Source: Puccinellia tenuiflora
Lineage: Eukaryota; Streptophyta; Magnoliopsida; Poales; Poaceae
Length of the DNA stretch: 64,000 nucleotides
Direction: 5' to 3'
Assembly: GCA_012064385.1 (NCBI GenBank)
Contig: QRDG01001850.1
Location: 624,371-688,370 of the forward strand
Part shown: positions 11,043 through 22,890 of the stretch, piece by piece
How the letters are laid out: each line of letters begins with the position of its first letter
Position numbering within the stretch: position 1 is the stretch's first letter
Program-made: the position numbers and the translations under genes
The notes under the pieces: generated by a model
The model's input: the letters and a program-made list of their open reading frames with translations, nothing else
Told to the model about the DNA's origin: nothing
Database searches by the model: none

Positions 11043-12074
11043 CGATCCCCGCGCCGACCGGAGCGGTGGGGCTTCTCGGTGCCAAACGAGCCATGAGGTG
11101 AGTCTGGACTCCTTCCCCGATCCTTCCGTGTCCGGCAGGGATTATGGCTGCCCTGACCATCATCGTGCGTTTGCAGGTCCTCCGGGTCCGGAAGCCCTCG
11201 TAAGCGCGGTCGTGTCGATGAAGATGAGGAGGCGGGACAGGCCGCGGAGAGCTCGGCGGCGGTTGCGAAGGAGTTTCGGTCTCCCGTCAGGACCCCTCCG
11301 AGGGCCAGATCCCTGAAGGGAGGAACTAAAGGGTCGCCGTCGATGGCGGCCCAGACGCCGCCCCTTCGAGGGCAGGAACAGGCGGCCCCGGGTCAGGACC
11401 CGGCAGCCTCCGTGCCGTCTCCAGGTAACTTCTCTCGGAGTCGTCACCGTTGCCCTGGGGGCCGGAAGGTCCCCTAGAGGCTGATACTTCGTTGTTGATG
11501 CAGATCTCGAGGCGGAGGGACCGTGCCGGAGGCGGATGGCGACGTTGAGCCCCCAGCGGCCCGTCCAGAACTTGGTGCTGAAGGGGCGGAGGACCGCGTC
11601 GAGGGCGAGGGCGACGTTGAGCCCCCAGCGGCCCGCCCGAACTTGGCGCCGAGGTCGAGCAGGCTCCGGTGGCGCCCCCGCGTCGGGGCCCGTGAGCCTC
11701 CAGCCTGACCCGCATATAGTGGACCCGGCGCCAGGGTTCACAAGGACGTTCCCAATGTCCGGGAGTTCTTGGCCTCTGGTGTTACCCTTCATTCCTACAG
11801 CTCGTGGCTTCACTTATGGTGGCATCAAGGAGAGCACGAGCAAGGCCACCCTCCAGGCGGGGAGGGTTGCGGCCGGCAGGTGGCCAACCAGTTCGTTGCG
11901 GCCCTCCGTCAGCGGCATCAGCAGCTTCTCTCACTGTCCGACCTGGAGGGTCTCTCCCCAGAGATGTTGTCCGATCCCGAGGTAACCCGCCAGGTGAACA
12001 AACATCATGGAGTGTCTCTCCCGCGAGGACGACAAGTGATCCTGAAACAAACGAGACAATACCAGGGATTGTGA
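11043..12074 (+). pseudogene. Antisense extra gene of element B, multi-exon remnant
   Basis: Plus-strand coding blocks are separated by credible splice signals: a donor gaggtgagt near 11095, an acceptor tttgcag near 11176, a donor caggtaac near 11423 and an acceptor gatgcag near 11504. The middle exon in the best frame is charged and Ala-rich (RKRGRVDEDEEAGQAAESSA). The next one contains a near-repeat of GDVEPPAARPELGAEG and GDVEPPAARPNLAP. The last block includes VREFLASGVTLHS and a Gln/Leu-rich helix. Position and strand match the antisense gene of element A, so I infer the same kind of gene. The exon frames do not all join cleanly, so it is probably decayed. Exon limits are approximate. 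Confidence 0.4.
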
Positions 12075-12476
12075 ACTACGTTTGGGAGTTGTGCCACCAA
12101 ATAAGACTTGTAAACTTGCATGTCTCGAATGTAAATAAACTTTTTCCAAGTTTTATCCATTTTATTACATTCGTGGAGGCTTAACGCTCTCGGGAAGGGC
12201 CAATGGGCGTGAGAGCTAATCAGCCATGGGCAATCAGACGGATCTGATCCACCGACACAGGGCGCATCCCCCCGAGAACCCACCATTTTTGACTGCATGG
12301 AACTCAGCCCACGACTCCACTGCCCGAGGGAAACTGACAGTTTCATCGCGAAGGCGCCACCCCAAAACAACGCCCGCTTTCGTCTTAGCCAAAATGCATA
12401 AAACAGATGCAACATGGAAAAAGCCCGTGCAAACACGTTTATACTTAGCTAAGTGTCGACCTCCTTTGACTATTTC
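12075..12476. other. Element B sequence up to the assembly gap, no gene
   Basis: After the antisense gene comes an AT-richer segment containing aatgtaaataaac, which could be its 3' UTR and polyadenylation region, then unassigned sequence ending at the single N. I see nothing further in it. Confidence 0.4.
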
Positions 12477-12477
12477 N
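12477..12477. other. Assembly gap marker (single N)
   Basis: A single undetermined base separates element B from the Maximus-like element. The sequence type changes completely here (GC-rich Gypsy to AT-rich Copia spacer), so the N probably marks a joined gap of unknown size. The two sides should not be treated as adjacent. Confidence 0.6.
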
Positions 12478-14998
12478 AGACATCACACATATCACTAAGG
12501 AACAAGAGATAGTGGAGATGCTTTGAGATAGGCAACAAGTATCACAAAGAAAGAATACCAATTGATGGAAAGGTTTTGCAATTTCATCAAAAATATCAGA
12601 AAGATATACCAAGTGAAGGAAATAAGTCAAATCCACAACAATTGCACATAAAAGCTTTCATTCCAAGAAGCAACCTACACAAGGTTGAACACTAGAGAGG
12701 TATGCATGAGGTAGATACTTGTTACCGAGATGTCACTGGAGATGATGAAGATGAGAGTTTGCTAAACATCATAGCTTGACTCTTATAATCACATGGTGAG
12801 AACACCTTCCTTATGAATGAGACAAGCCTCCAATGCATCTCCATTGTACCTAAAAACAAAATTCAAGTACAAAATGGTTCCCAAACTCATTGGGTCCCAT
12901 AGTAGTTAGATACACTGCAATACATAGGACACACTCCACATAAATATGTGCATATAGATATGAAATTGAATTTCATGCACATGTTAGCCAATTTTAGGAT
13001 TTGGTGGAGTATCCCTTATGTATTGGATCAAGAAAGACTAGCATGCCATAAAATATGTATACTAGTAAATATGCATGCATAGACTTACGGGAACCAAGAG
13101 AGATACAATTTGGACAAAAACACCAAGTAAACCAAGAGGACACACCAATGTGTGACACGAAAAGGTTGCCCAAATTATATCAAAATCCAGAACACATCAT
13201 TGAGGACAAATCAAATCAACATATGATTGATTCTAAAACACATCAACACATGAAGTGAGATATCAATAGGAATCAAATCAAACACCACATGAGAGATAAG
13301 ACACCAAATTGAAAATAAGATACCAACTAGAAGCAAGGATACCAAAAGAAGGATATTACTAGAAAGATATCAAGTAAAAGAGAAGTCAAGATGCAAGGTA
13401 TCAACGCTCCCGTAAGAGATAATAATTGAAACAAATATCTATGGATGAGATATCAAATTCCAATTAATACCAATTGAAGGTACTAAGGCAAGGCCAATGA
13501 GCATATAAGAGACATGCTCAAATGAATTTTCTCATTTTTAGAGGATAAACATAAAACAAGAAATGAGAAAGTAAGACTCCCAAGATAGAGCAAGTTACAA
13601 CAAATAAACCAAACACTCTCTACACTTTTCATGATGGCACAAAGCATCAAAAGAAAAGGTTTGTCTTCCATAAACACATAAGATAGAAATCAAATGCCAA
13701 TTGAAAGGATCAAAAATTGATTGATACAAAAGTTTTCTAAATAATAAAGGAAACCTCCCCCAAAATTCATGCATTATCTCGATATTTGCATTTGAATACA
13801 AAATGCACACACAAGGGATCATTACTCTCCATATGTCATTTACAACACTAAACAGTACCAATAGAAACATAGGATCCATGCAAGAGGCAAGGAAGACAAC
13901 GGGAGTCAAAATAAACTCTTGGCAATAAATAAGGCAATTCAACGCAAGAGCCAAAATGAAGATGGTCTACAAAGTCCACCACAATTATGAGTATCACTTG
14001 TCATGGACAAGGAGTATATAGAGATATTTCTCGGTGGTATATAGGAATGAAATTCAAGACCAACTTCACAACAAATAAGCATATGACAAGGATAAGATTT
14101 AAACACAATGCTTAGATAGATAGATATTCTTGATAGCTTCAAATATTGACGTGATCATGCAAAGCAACTATAAAAAGTTGCTTGAAGCAATCGGTTCCCC
14201 AAAAAGATATATGCAAACATATTTGGGAAAAACCGTACCAAGAATGTCCATCACAAACAAGATCCAAAGGATGAGCAATGAAAGCATTTTTAAGTATGTT
14301 GGAACTTGTTTGAGCAACATGCCACATAGGAACAAGATAATTTAAAAAATTAATACTAAGTGGCAACACCTCATGTGTTCACATTTTCTAGGCTTGTAAT
14401 ATGCACAAAGCTTATTACTCCCCCATAATGTGATAATCCATTTTATCTAAGCAAGAGGCAAATAAAATCCAACTAGAGATAATTAATGGACAATGTATAA
14501 TTTGAATTTCTCATGAGCATGACATACCACATAGAGACTTAGATAATAGTGATATATCAACACTAAGTGGTATTCCTCATGTATACACATTTTAGGATTG
14601 TGAATTGCACGAAGCATATCACTCCCCCAAAATGGGATAGTCAATTAATATCTCAAAAGAGCCAACTAAAAACTACACAAGATTTCAATAAAGACTCAAC
14701 ACAAAGTTTACACATACACGATACACAACTAACATACACATACTTGATTTCTCAAGATAAGTAAGAGAGAAGGACATCATATACAAGCACATGCTAGGAA
14801 CAAAACTAACACATGCAAGGGAGCAGGCAACTTTCAATGTATATATGAATTAAATACAAGTTACCGCAAGGAGGAACATTGGATATGAGATAGAACAAAA
14901 TAATCCAAATGACTTGGCTTGAGGAAATATAATCATGAAGATCCCTTAATTCTTCAAAGATAGCCAAGTCTCCAATGTCCTCCAACACAACCTATTGA
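12478..14998 (-). other. AT-rich spacer of the Maximus-like element, no gene
   Basis: This 2.5-kb stretch has no ORF with a recognisable domain. It contains two related segments: near 14370-14440 (gcacaaagcttattactccc) and near 14580-14640 (gcacgaagcatatcactccc), both followed by a run of c and ataatg or aaatgg. They mark an old tandem duplication. Purine-rich runs such as aagagaaggac are common. It occupies the place where pol would be in an autonomous element. Confidence 0.55.
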
Positions 14999-17900
14999 TC
15001 AAGTTTGAGCTTGATGGTCCCTAACCAAGTTGGGTCCTAAGAGGTTAGTCACAATAGGTTTGGCAACCCAAATGGTTCTTTTCTTGACACCACTTTGAGT
15101 TCCCACATATTTGGCAAACACATTGCCAACTCTATCCTTTCTAAGTGAATAAGCATCATCAATCAAGATGGGGTTGGATAGGTTACCGATAGTGCATGAG
15201 TAAGCAAAGTGACCCTTGCCATGGCAAAGGTAGCAACATAGACTCTTTTCTTTCTTCTTAATAGGCTCCTCAACATGAGGAGCATTGGCTTGAGTCTTCT
15301 TAGGAGGTGGCCTTTGTTCAACATGTGGTTGAGCATGAGATTGAACAAGAGGCCGCTTCCCTAGTTGCTTCTCACTTAGAGGCTTCTTCTTCATTGGGCA
15401 ATCCCTAACATGGTGCCCTTCTTGCTTGCACTTGAAGCAAGTAATCTTGGCCGAATTCTTGACTTGTTCTTGGCCCTTCTTCTTATCAATCTTGGACTTG
15501 TTCTTGTTGTTGGAGTTGAATCCAAGTCCACTCTTGTCATTGGGGGATTGTTGCGCACTTAACATGTTGTCAAGTGTGGACTTCCCTTCATGACGCTTTT
15601 CCAAGCCTTTCTTCAAAGAAGTGGCTTGGGCCTTGAGCTCACCTCTTTTCTCTACATGGTTAGTGACAACACGAGTACTAGAGGAGGTAGATGCTTCATT
15701 GTTAGAGCAACAAGGCAAGGAAAGTAATTCATCACATGATGTACCAACATTATGAGTGGATAAACTACTAGGACTAGCACTTGGCAATATATCAATACTA
15801 CTAGAAATTGTGCCATTGTCCACATGAGACTCACAAGATGTTACCTTGGTAGTGATAGCCTCATGAGCTAACTTTAGACTAGCATAGGATGCTCGAAGAT
15901 CCTCATTAGAGCTAGAGAGCTTTTTTCATGATTTTCTTCCAATTTCCCATACTTGCTAGTTAGCAACTCAAGTTGAGCCCTTAGCTCAACATTCTCCTTC
16001 AAAATAGATGCTTCACAAGAAATGGACTTAGTAGCACAAACATCATTAACATTGGACATGGAAGAAGACAACTTGGCAAGCTCTTCCTTAAATCTAGAAT
16101 TTTCCTTTTTTGTGACTTTATATTTAGCAATTGCATGGTCACGTTCGTTAATGAGTTTAGCAATAATTGAATCATGTCACTCTTCAATATATTCTAGTTG
16201 CTCCTCAAGAGAAACCCTAAGCTCATGCTCTTCCTCAAGAGCATCCTTTAAGGATGCTTTTCCCATAGCATCCTCTCTTTCAATTTCTCCTTTTTCTTCA
16301 AGGCTCGTTTCCAAGAACTTGATAGTGATCCCACGTTCAATAAGGATATCCATTATTTCATAGAGGTTATCACGAGCATTTTTATTTTTAGGAAGGGCAT
16401 TAAGAACCATTAAACCTTTCTTATGAAAGGTAGCATCATCATCATTTTCTTCATCATCATTATTATTGTCATTATCATCACTACTTGAAGATTTATCCAT
16501 AAGGCAAAACATGGTTGATGAAGATGAACAACTAAATAAGGAACTACTCAAGTTCCCATCTTGTTCCATAGATAATTGGGTTTCCTCTACATTATTAATA
16601 ATACAAGGATTAGAGGGAACACAAGCATTTTTATCATGGCAACAAGATAAAGCAAGCATATCATCATGAGATTTAGTTAAACAACTATTACATGATATGC
16701 AAGGACTATCAACACTAGCATGTATGACATTTGGAGTGCTAGAAGAGTTTCTAAAGATAGAACATTGCAATGAGATAGAGAAGAAATATAGTCAATAGTA
16801 GATTCACCATCAACAATGCAATTTCTATCACCACTCACCATATCATTACTTTGTGAACAATCACATGTTGGTGAAGTGGAAGAAGATGAGAGCTCATCAC
16901 GGCCGGAGGTTGTAATGTCCCGGGGTTTTCCCCAAATTAGGAATTGCTTGTTTTTCTTTTGCATCACCATGTCATCATGCATTCAATCACCTTGCATATT
17001 TTCCGAAATAAATAAATAAAAATATTATTTTAGAAAACCTTATTTTTGTTTTGCAATTAATCCTAGGGTTTAATAAATCCACTCCTCTCTCTCTCTTCTA
17101 TTTTTACAATAATTCTCGAAATATTATTTGGGAATATTTGACACACTAATTTCAAATCTAAAATAAAATTACAAAAATTTGCTAAAATCCCCTCCCTCTT
17201 TTCTTTCTCCTTTTCTCCCTCTCTTTCCTAATTCTCAATTGGGAAAAATCCTGTAATTTTAGAAGGGCCTAAATCATTCTCTTGCTGCAGCCCACCTTCC
17301 TTTTCCTCCAGCCCGAACTAGCCCACCAGCCCACTTACCTGTTCGACATCTCCTTGTCGTCTTCCTCCCTAGCGACCGTGCGGTCAGCTCCACCACCATG
17401 CCACGGATGCGCCCCACTCCTCCTTTCCCCTTCCCCTTAAAGCCACCCCGGGGCCTCCCTCTCCGAACCCTAGCCTCCTCCCTCTCTTTCCCTCCAGCCG
17501 CCGCCGCCATCTCCTTCTCCTTTCCCCTCCCTCTCCCCTCGATCTCCCTCTCCTTCCTCCTTCTTTCTTCCCCACCGAAGGCCACCACCGGAACAAGCTC
17601 CGTCGCCCCGACGCCATGAACGCCCCTGCACCAAGCTGAGCGGTGGAGAAGAACCTCCACGATCCCCTCTTCCTCCTCGACACCAAGCACGAGCCGGAGG
17701 AGCGCCAGGACGACCGCAGCTTCCTCATCTTCAGTACGGTCCCCGGCGAACTTCTTCGACTTCCCGCCGCCGTGGACCTCCTCAAGCACGATCGACACCT
17801 CCGAGCCCCTCTCGGTGAGCCTATCTTCCGATTCCCGCTCTAATCCTTCTCGATTGCACGCTGCAGCCGCTGCGACCTTGTGCTCCTTTTCCGTCGGACC

Positions 17901-20791
17901 GCAACACCATGGATGCATCATGCAAGCTCCTTTTGTTCAGGCTCCAGCCCATCCAATCTAATCCGTTCTTGACGCGAACAATGCATAGCACGCACTCCAG
18001 CACCCTTGCACACACCAAGCACCTGCACCATAGCCTCGTACTCGCGCACCCCAAGAACCAGCAGCGCCGCTGCAAGATCGTCTCCGTCGCCGTCCCTGTT
18101 TAAGTCTGAACTTTGGGTTCAGTTAACGCCGTTTCTCTCGCCTCTTGTAGTGTTGAATCCAGTACCTATAACCATCCCGCGTCTAGCCCAGTGGCTTGCT
18201 CTATCCGAACCTGCAAACCAGCCCAAGCTCGAATCCCAGCTTCCCCCCTTTTTCCTGGTTTCTTTTTCTTTATGATGCAAATATGATTAATTCATATCTT
18301 TTAATTGGTAGCTCCACTTGCAAAATATAATATATGTTTTTAAATCAGAAAAATGTGTAGAATTTAAATATGCCATCCATGCTTCATGTTTGCATCATGT
18401 AGGTTGCACTTTAGTCGTATTTTTTTTTGTATAACACCTAAATAATTAAATATGGAGTGTGAGGGGAATAATTTAAATAATGTCCCCGTTCCATTTAATT
18501 TTTGTGTAGCTCACCCATATGGCCATATATGGTTTCAACATGATAATAACATTTAATTTGATGGTTAGAAAAATAACGTGAACCATATAATTAATTGTCG
18601 GAATCCGGTTCCGTTTAATTTGTTAAAGTTGCATCTTCGCATATCTTGCCATGTCATGCATCATGTCATCAACATGCCACTTCTTTTGCCGTAGTAGTAA
18701 AATGCATTTTTGCGTCTTCCAGTGTTCGTTGTTTATTCGGGAATAGGACGTTGAGTTGATGTGAGCAACGACATGTTCTACTACCTCTATCGGATTGCAG
18801 GCAAGTGATACTCCCTTGCTATCTTTGCTTGTTTTCTGTCTCTTACTCGTCCTATCTTTTGTTCCTTGCTAGCCATATGTCACGATGCTTGTGTCCGATC
18901 CTATATGCATGTTTCCTTGCAGCCATGATATGCCACCACCCCCACATCCTATTAACCCGTTGCTTGTTTACCTTGTTAGCCTTGCGAGTCTTAGTGCATG
19001 CTTAGGTGCTTTGCTTGAGTCCTGTTATCTCTTTATCTAGTCTTGTTGATAACATGATAGCTAGGCTCAACTAAAATGGTAATCTTTAATTTCTGTTGCG
19101 ATGGGAATAACTTAATTAAAGGTAAGGCACCGGCGGAAGGCCAATCGTGGTGATTTGTTCTGCTAGTGTCGTCTAGGACCCGAGTTCTTTTCCGCTGATC
19201 CAAGACTGAGCGCACTAACCACATGTGGGAGTTCTATGGGCCTCCCCGCAATCTATTACCGGATCCTCAAACTTGTCCAGGATGCCACAAGTAGTTCGGG
19301 TGTTTCCATTTGCGCGCGTACAACGATGATGATGATGTGAAGGTAAGATGATGATGGATACGTGGTTACTTACGGTAGGGCTTGCGGACCGTGCGTTAAT
19401 CGCATGTGGAAGGAGGGGCAATCGTATGAGTGTTCCCTCCCGAAGCCGTTCTCGCATCGGTTAGGCCCACCTCGAAGCTTCGGCCGGACTCTCAAGGTGG
19501 ATCAGTCCTAGCTAGGTGGCTCCCTGGACTTGTTTGTAGAGAAGGGAAGTATTGCGTCGAACGCTCCACCGGTACACCTCTAAGCGAGTGTTTCGATGCG
19601 TGTGGGTTCATTGGTGCATCCCTGCAGGGTGAAATCTTTTCGAAAAGCCGTGTCCGCGGTTATGGACGACTTGGTGAAATGCGCTGGCTAAAAAGATCAT
19701 AGACAACTTGCACCTTATGATGATAATAACTTGACTAGTAAGATAGATTACTTGAATAATAACCCATAAAACTTGTCCATCGTGTGAGTGCTCGGACTTC
19801 TTCCTCGTGGGTCGAGGTTACGAGGGAGTCATTTTAGGGCGGGTTTGTTTGGTGAGTAGTATAGTTGGTTCCTTATGCGCTCTCTTACCTTGTCTATGTT
19901 AGACGGAAGTTGTAGCGTGTCTCTATTAGTTGATAGTGTTGCTTGCTGCTGCCTCAATCGCTAACCCTCTTCCACCGGAATTCCAGCTTTGATATCTTGT
20001 GAGTATTACTTGCCAGTACTGTTTTATAGTACTGACCCCTTCGGGGCTGCTATTCCAATGCAGCCAACAGGTTTGAAGTCTGACGACGTTAGCTTGGGAA
20101 TCCCTCCGGCTAGGCTTGGCCTGGGCAGGGATATGGTGCCTTTGCTTATCTTCAGGACTCTTAGTCCAATTTGTATCTTGTCCGTAGCTGGACGCTACTC
20201 CTCTTCCGCTGTTCTTTTGGATCTTTGTATTGTATCTTTTGTTCTTGACTCGGTGAGTCGTTGTTGTATATATGTTCTTTTGTGGGTTCCATCGAGGACT
20301 GTTGTAATGTTATCACAATTCCACCCGCATAATGTGTGTGTTGCGATGTGCACGTTATGCCTGGTGGGCGTCCTTTAGGATCGTTATTATGTGGATTTGG
20401 CTGGAACGCTAAAATCTGCATAGTACCGATCTTGGGGCGTTTCAGAGGTGGAGGGAGAACAATCATCCTCAATAGTGTTGGACACTTCATATTTATCTTC
20501 AAGTTTTGTCCACAACTGATGAGCGTTCCGGAAAGGCATGATTGACTCAATAACTACATCACTCAAAACACAAATAAGACCATTAGATGATAAAGTATCG
20601 AGATAAGAGTGTTCCTCATCCTCTAAAGATAACTTTTGGGAATCCTTTGGAGGATAAAAACCCATATCTACAATTCTCTCAAAATTTGGGTCTATGTTCC
20701 TAAGAAGGTTAAGCATGCGAATTTTCCAAGCATCATAATTTGTGCCATCGAATCTAAAAGTGGGATTGTGCACTAATTCTCTAAACGACAT
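14999..20791 (-). pseudogene. gag: Copia gag pseudogene with two zinc knuckles, split by a solo LTR
   Basis: The gene starts at the ATG at 20791, just inside the PBS. The first part (20791-20445) has the Copia gag signature FRFDGTNYDAWKIRML and MPFRNAHQLWTKLEDKYE. It is interrupted by the solo LTR at 16911-20444 and resumes at 16910. Further damage includes a frameshift near 16760, a TGA near 16177 and a one-base insertion in an A run near 15925. The middle is acidic and coiled-coil-like (EEEHELRVSLEEQLEYIEE). The last open block (15823-14999) holds two knuckles, CFKCKQEGHHVRDC and CYLCHGKGHFAYSC. Gag would form the particle and bind RNA. This copy is dead. Confidence 0.8.
16911..20444 (+). 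repeat. Solo LTR, 3534 bp, with 5-bp target-site duplication GAGGT
   Basis: The segment begins TGTAATGTCCCGG and ends GGGGCGTTTCA. GAGGT stands directly before it (16906-16910) and directly after it (20445-20449). Gag reading resumes on both sides. No PBS, polypurine tract or internal region is present, so this is a solo LTR left by recombination between the two LTRs of one element. I infer plus orientation because Gypsy LTRs of this kind end in ggcgtttca before the PBS. A GC-rich block at 17280-18260 gives long chance ORFs. LTRs this long are found in several grass Gypsy families; the family name is not certain. Confidence 0.9.
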
Positions 20792-20830
20792 GTTTACTCT
20801 CTAGGCGGTAAAGCCTAATAATGAGAGCCC

Positions 20831-20846
20831 AGGCTCTGATACCAAC
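20831..20846 (-). other. Primer-binding site, tRNA-iMet type
   Basis: The minus strand reads GTTGGTATCAGAGCCT directly after the LTR end CCTTCCA. This is the usual initiator-Met primer site of Copia elements and fixes the orientation. Confidence 0.85.
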
Positions 20847-22890
20847 TGGAAGGACAAGGATGTCGCCTAGAGGGGGTGAATAGACGATTTAAAACTTTTA
20901 CGATTATGGCTTGATAAATGCGGAATAAAACTAGCGTTTAATTTATCAAGCATAAAAAACCTAATATACTAGGTTCACCTATGTGCACCAACAACTTATG
21001 CTAAGCAAGATAATAACAAGGTGATAGCAAGATATAATACTTCAAGCACGAAGGCTATCATAATGTAAATTGCATAAGTAAAGAGCTCGGGTATAGAAAT
21101 AACCGAGGCACGTGGAGACGAGGATGTATTCCCGAGTTCCTCCTTGTTAAGGGACTACGTCTCGTTGGAGGGGTGTGAGCTCACCACAACAGGCCTACTC
21201 AACGCCACAAAGGCCTCACCCTATTGTCCGATGAACCTCGCCACAAAGGCTCGGTTCACCTTCCACTATCGGAATCCTTCAGGATGGAATCCGGAGCCTT
21301 TACAAAGTTCTTGAGGCACACACGCACAACTCAATCGGGGGCTCCCAAGTCACCACAACACCATCTAGGGTCCAAAGACCCAAGAGTAACAAGCTCTCAA
21401 ACTTCACTTCCACGAATCTTCGTGGAGAGCACAAACCGATGCAACTCATGCAATGGCAAGAGCACAAGTGCTCAAATCCTTCACTCTCAAATTCCAACAA
21501 AGCAACAAATGCTTTTGAGGGAATAAGAGAGGAAGAATAAAGAGGAAAACTACAAAAGAACTCCAAGAACTAGATCCACTAGGTTCCCCTCACTTAGAGG
21601 AGAGATTGATTGGTGGAAATGTAGATCTAGATCTAGATCTTCTCTCACCTTCCCTCAAAGATATGCAAGAATCATGGGAGGGATTGAGAGAGGGGCAAGC
21701 TTTCCAAGGTCAACAACGGTGGGGGAGAGAGGGGAAAACGTGCTGGAAGTAGCACTTAACCCTTTGGGGAAGAAGGGGGCCTTTTATAGGTCCCCACGGA
21801 AAAGAGCTGTCGCAAACTGCTTACACCGGAGACTCCGGTGCAACTCTGGACCAGGGACCAGTATCGCACCACGTTTTGAATGAAAAATAAACTACGCGGA
21901 CTAGAGACTCCGGTCTAGGGCCGGAGACTCCATCCTACAGAAAAACTGCAGAAACATCAACACGAAAATGAAGATATCTTTATCATCCGAACTTTGTTTT
22001 CGATGTTCTTGGGCTTGTTGGAATCGCAACAAAAAGCTCTACAAGAATATACAGATAAACATCATAGGACAACAAGGGAGAATAAAACCAAATGTAGAAA
22101 GGTAAAACCTTTGTATAAAGATCAAACACAAGAAGAGAGTTTGATCTCTCTTAGAAGAGACAAACCGGTAAAACCTCCAACATAAAAAACGCAACAGATA
22201 TTCATGAAATCCGTTTTTGGTGAACTTGGACTTGTCATGACAAGCACGAAAAGCACCAAGACCACACCATGATAAGAGCCAAATAAGAACCAATAAAGAT
22301 GATGCCAAGGATGCAAAGGTTTGAGCTCTCTACGAACGATACGATCAAGATACTCGCTCGAGAGCCCCTCTTGATAGTATGGCTATCTATCCTATAATCC
22401 GGTCTCTCAACTAACATCATGAGACCGGTAAAATAGAAAACCTATCAAGATCATACCTTTGCCTTGCGCATAATCCACTTGAGCTAGATGATGACTATCT
22501 TTGCCTTATCAAGTTGGACCACCTTTCTTGATTGCGCTTCGCTTGGTGAAGACTCACATGTTGCTCCCCCATACACCAATATGGGAGAATATCTTCTTCT
22601 CCGGGATATCTTCACACGGCCATTATCTCCAAAAGGATGGCAAGCTTCAAGCATGTGATATCTTCATGTTGATCATCTTGAACTTGCACCACACAACCTT
22701 ACTAGTCTTGAGTGTTGATCAACTTGCACTTAGCCTTGATCAACATATAATATTCTTCCCTTAGCCTTGACTCCAACATATGGAGATCACGCATTGCTTA
22801 TGGACACACCTTCAAGTATAGCTCAATACAAACATTAGTCCATAGAGATTGTCTACCAAAACCACACATGGGGGCAACCATGCACTTTCA
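20847..22890 (-). repeat. 5' LTR of the Maximus-like element
   Basis: The LTR is 2044 bp, TGAAAGTGCATGG to CCTTCCA on the minus strand. It holds the SIRE/Maximus hallmark block near 20855-20885 (tgtcgcctagagggggtgaa), several gactccgg motifs around 21825-21935 and a (GATCTA) run near 21625. The outer flank GTCGT (22891-22895) is the expected target-site duplication copy; its partner is lost in the gap at 12477. Confidence 0.8.

Larger units (their letters stand above)
12478..22890 (-). mobile_element. SIRE/Maximus-like Copia element, gag-only (TR-GAG type), 5' part
   Basis: The element reads on the minus strand: 5' LTR 20847-22890, PBS 20831-20846, a long broken gag 14999-20791, then about 2.5 kb of AT-rich spacer to the gap at 12477. 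The LTR end near tgtcgcctagagggggtgaa and the gactccgg repeats inside it are typical of Maximus/SIRE LTRs. No protease, integrase, RT or RNase H follows gag where pol should be, so this looks like a non-autonomous element. A missing pol beyond the gap cannot be excluded, but the sequence right after gag is already spacer. A solo LTR (16911-20444) splits gag. The element sits at the start of the Angela-like LTR piece at 22891. Confidence 0.75.

Noticed and set aside
11160..11813. 217-codon minus-strand ORF, Pro/Arg/Gly-rich
   Set aside because: It is the antisense shadow of the plus-strand exons of element B; the plus strand has splice signals and a coherent frame.
17274..17921. 215-codon minus-strand ORF, Glu/Gly/Arg-rich
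   Set aside because: It lies inside the GC-rich zone of the solo LTR, has low complexity, overlaps several other chance ORFs and has no domain.
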